Shown here one piece after another: positions 6,489-7,042 of a stretch of DNA of 7,042 nt. Numbering within the stretch: the stretch's first letter is position 1; each line of letters opens with the position of its first letter. The DNA comes from Deltaproteobacteria bacterium (GTDB lineage: Bacteria > Desulfobacterota_B > Binatia > UBA9968). The notes under the pieces are model-generated. The model was not told the origin of the DNA, made no database searches, and saw nothing but the letters and a program-made list of their open reading frames with translations. A program made the translations under genes and the position numbers. The stretch is taken from assembly GCA_016193385.1 (NCBI GenBank), contig JACPSF010000474.1, positions 1 through 7,042 on the forward strand, given 5' to 3'.

Positions 6489-6526
6489 AGAATGCGAGGA
6501 CGGCGCGCCATGACTCATCACTTTTA

Positions 6527-6553
6527 CTTGCCTGCGTGTCCGCGCAAGCAGGT
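6527..6553. repeat. Right arm of the 27-bp long-range inverted repeat
   Basis: Matches the reverse complement of 6310-6336 at 26 of 27 positions, with 190 bp between the arms. Transcription through the block could form a long stem. It is either two copies of one palindromic element in opposite orientation or the ends of a small non-coding mobile element; no target-site duplication is obvious. Confidence 0.75.
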
Positions 6554-6740
6554 CGTATGGATGGCCTTCCCGCCGTAAAGGACCCCTTTCCCCCCGGTGT
6601 CAATTACACAGTCCAAGATACGGCCCCCAGCTGCCGTCGGCCCTCAGCCGGAGACCTTAACGTCGGGTGCTGGCAGTGGTGGGTTAGATGAGGACGGTTC
6701 AAAGGAAGCCGGTTGTAAAATTTGTTGCGCCTTGCACAAA

Positions 6741-6860
6741 AACCTAATCTTCGCTCGACACGATGACCTAAAAATGATACAACATAATAACCTAATGAGG
6801 ATGCAGCGCGAAAACCTGGCGAGCGCGCAGCGCCATAACCTAATGACAGGATACAGCTCA
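6741..6860. repeat. Five degenerate 24-bp tandem repeats immediately upstream of the right-edge gene
   Basis: The core AACCTAAT (variants GACCTAAA and AACCTGGC) recurs at 6741, 6765, 6789, 6813 and 6837, an exact 24-bp period. The 24 bases before the first copy (6717-6740) look like a more decayed sixth unit. In the plus frame shared with 6741 each unit would encode an octapeptide of the form N-L-x-x-x-Q-H/R-x, with the Leu codon kept as CTA or CTG. However, no convincing gene surrounds it. The last unit supplies the ACAGGA that serves as a weak ribosome binding site for the ATG at 6860. Possible roles are an operator array for the downstream gene, or a remnant of repeat-coding sequence. Confidence 0.7.
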
Positions 6861-7042
6861 TGGCAACGCCGCAGGAGAAACTGGCCGAATCCCTTGAAGT
6901 CCTGAGGGCGCTTCAGGACCGGGGTGTCGTCGCCATCCGGGCCGCCGACCTCAAACGGGTGCACCGGGAGCGCCTGTTCAAGAACGGCTTCCTGCAAGAG
7001 GTCATGAAGGGCTGGTACATAGCGACGCACCCGGATTACGCG
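6860..7042 (+). CDS. N-terminus of a probable Fic-family or AbiEi-like protein (61 residues, runs off right edge)
   Basis: From the ATG at 6860 an open frame continues to the window end, beginning MATPQEKLAESLEVLRALQD. Residues 21-61 include GVVAIRAADLKRVHRERLF followed by KNGFLQEVMKGWYIATHPD. The pattern 'R..R..L..nG.l..v..GwY' is a winged-helix-like N-terminal domain found at the start of large Fic-family (cell filamentation, AMP-transferase type) proteins and of AbiEi-type antitoxins. The match to the Fic-associated version is from memory, and the catalytic Fic motif, if any, is outside the window. Codon use is clean and GC-rich, unlike the AT-richer repeats just upstream. A weak ACAGGA lies 9 nt before the ATG. 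The overlapping frame that starts with GTG at 6597 and ends at 6905 is less credible. Confidence 0.68.
   Translation, partial: MATPQEKLAESLEVLRALQDRGVVAIRAADLKRVHRERLFKNGFLQEVMKGWYIATHPDYA

Larger units (their letters stand above)
6085..6859. other. 775-bp segment without a convincing gene, rich in palindromic and tandem repeats
   Basis: Open frames here lack ribosome binding sites and read as low-complexity, arginine/proline/alanine/cysteine-rich sequence in both directions, so none is called as a gene. Just after the DUF4276-like stop is an imperfect GC-rich hairpin (about 6087-6115, with GGCG/CGCC arms at 6094-6104) lacking a T-run, at best a weak terminator. The centre holds the palindromic block described at 6300-6553, and the right end holds the 24-bp tandem repeats. 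An AAAGGAG at 6251-6257 has no start codon at a usable distance. This looks like a dumping ground of extragenic repeats separating two gene modules. Confidence 0.6.

Noticed and set aside
6300..6553. CRISPR array or integron attachment site
   Set aside because: The repeats are inverted, not direct with regular spacers, and there is no Cas or integrase gene in the window.
6175..6691. Overlapping frames of 142 and 167 residues on the two strands
   Set aside because: Both cross the palindromic repeats, are rich in Arg, Pro, Ala and Cys, have no ribosome binding site and resemble no family. They are probably open by chance in GC-rich sequence.
6741..6860. Plasmid replication origin with iterons
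   Set aside because: The 24-bp period resembles iterons, but there is no replication initiator gene, AT-rich melting region or DnaA box that I can recognise.
6597..6905. 102-residue plus-strand frame carrying the octapeptide repeats
   Set aside because: It starts with GTG without a ribosome binding site, its first half reads as random sequence, and it overlaps the better-supported start of the right-edge gene by 46 bp. The repeat itself is kept as a feature and a finding.

Overview
This is a bacterial window, GC-rich by eye, with short intergenic gaps and clear Shine-Dalgarno sites. It looks like an environmental bacterium, but the sequence gives no phylum: the hydantoinase subunits, Phd/PIN pairs and extragenic palindromic repeats seen here occur in many Proteobacteria, Desulfobacterota, Nitrospirota, Methylomirabilota and Acidobacteriota. 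No rRNA, tRNA, CRISPR array or transposase was found.

Layout. The left third (1-2542) is read leftward and is metabolic: hyuA, an ATP-dependent hydantoinase/5-oxoprolinase A subunit, followed after 16 bp by hyuB, which runs off the left edge. A convincing promoter sits just upstream of hyuA. The divergent gap at 2543-2955 holds what looks like a short remnant of an ABC-transporter substrate-binding protein.

From 2921 rightward everything is read on the plus strand and has conflict or defence character. First comes a Phd/YefM antitoxin and PIN-domain (VapC-like) toxin pair, joined by an ATGA overlap. Its near-consensus promoter lies over a perfect 10-bp inverted repeat, and the predicted transcript starts at or next to the antitoxin ATG. 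Next is a three-gene cassette with an ATGA overlap at both junctions: a 72-aa antitoxin-like protein with a TTG start, a 509-aa AAA_21/OLD-type ABC ATPase, and a 210-aa protein resembling DUF4276, with possible TOPRIM-like acidic residues. This cassette is the best candidate for an uncharacterised system. It resembles split OLD-type systems such as PARIS (ATPase plus TOPRIM nuclease) but carries an extra small first gene.

The segment 6085-6859 has no convincing gene. It contains a 27-bp inverted repeat pair with one mismatch, flanking a hairpin-forming palindromic repeat, and then five degenerate tandem repeats with an exact 24-bp period. The repeats end at the start of the last gene, cut by the right edge, whose N-terminus resembles the winged-helix-like start of large Fic-family or AbiEi-like proteins.

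How the genes work together: HyuA and HyuB should form one enzyme. The PIN toxin and its antitoxin form one module. The ATPase and DUF4276-like protein probably form a sensor-effector pair, with the small protein as a possible regulator or antitoxin. The stacking of these modules beside a metabolic operon and a transporter remnant suggests a small defence island or a site of repeated insertion.
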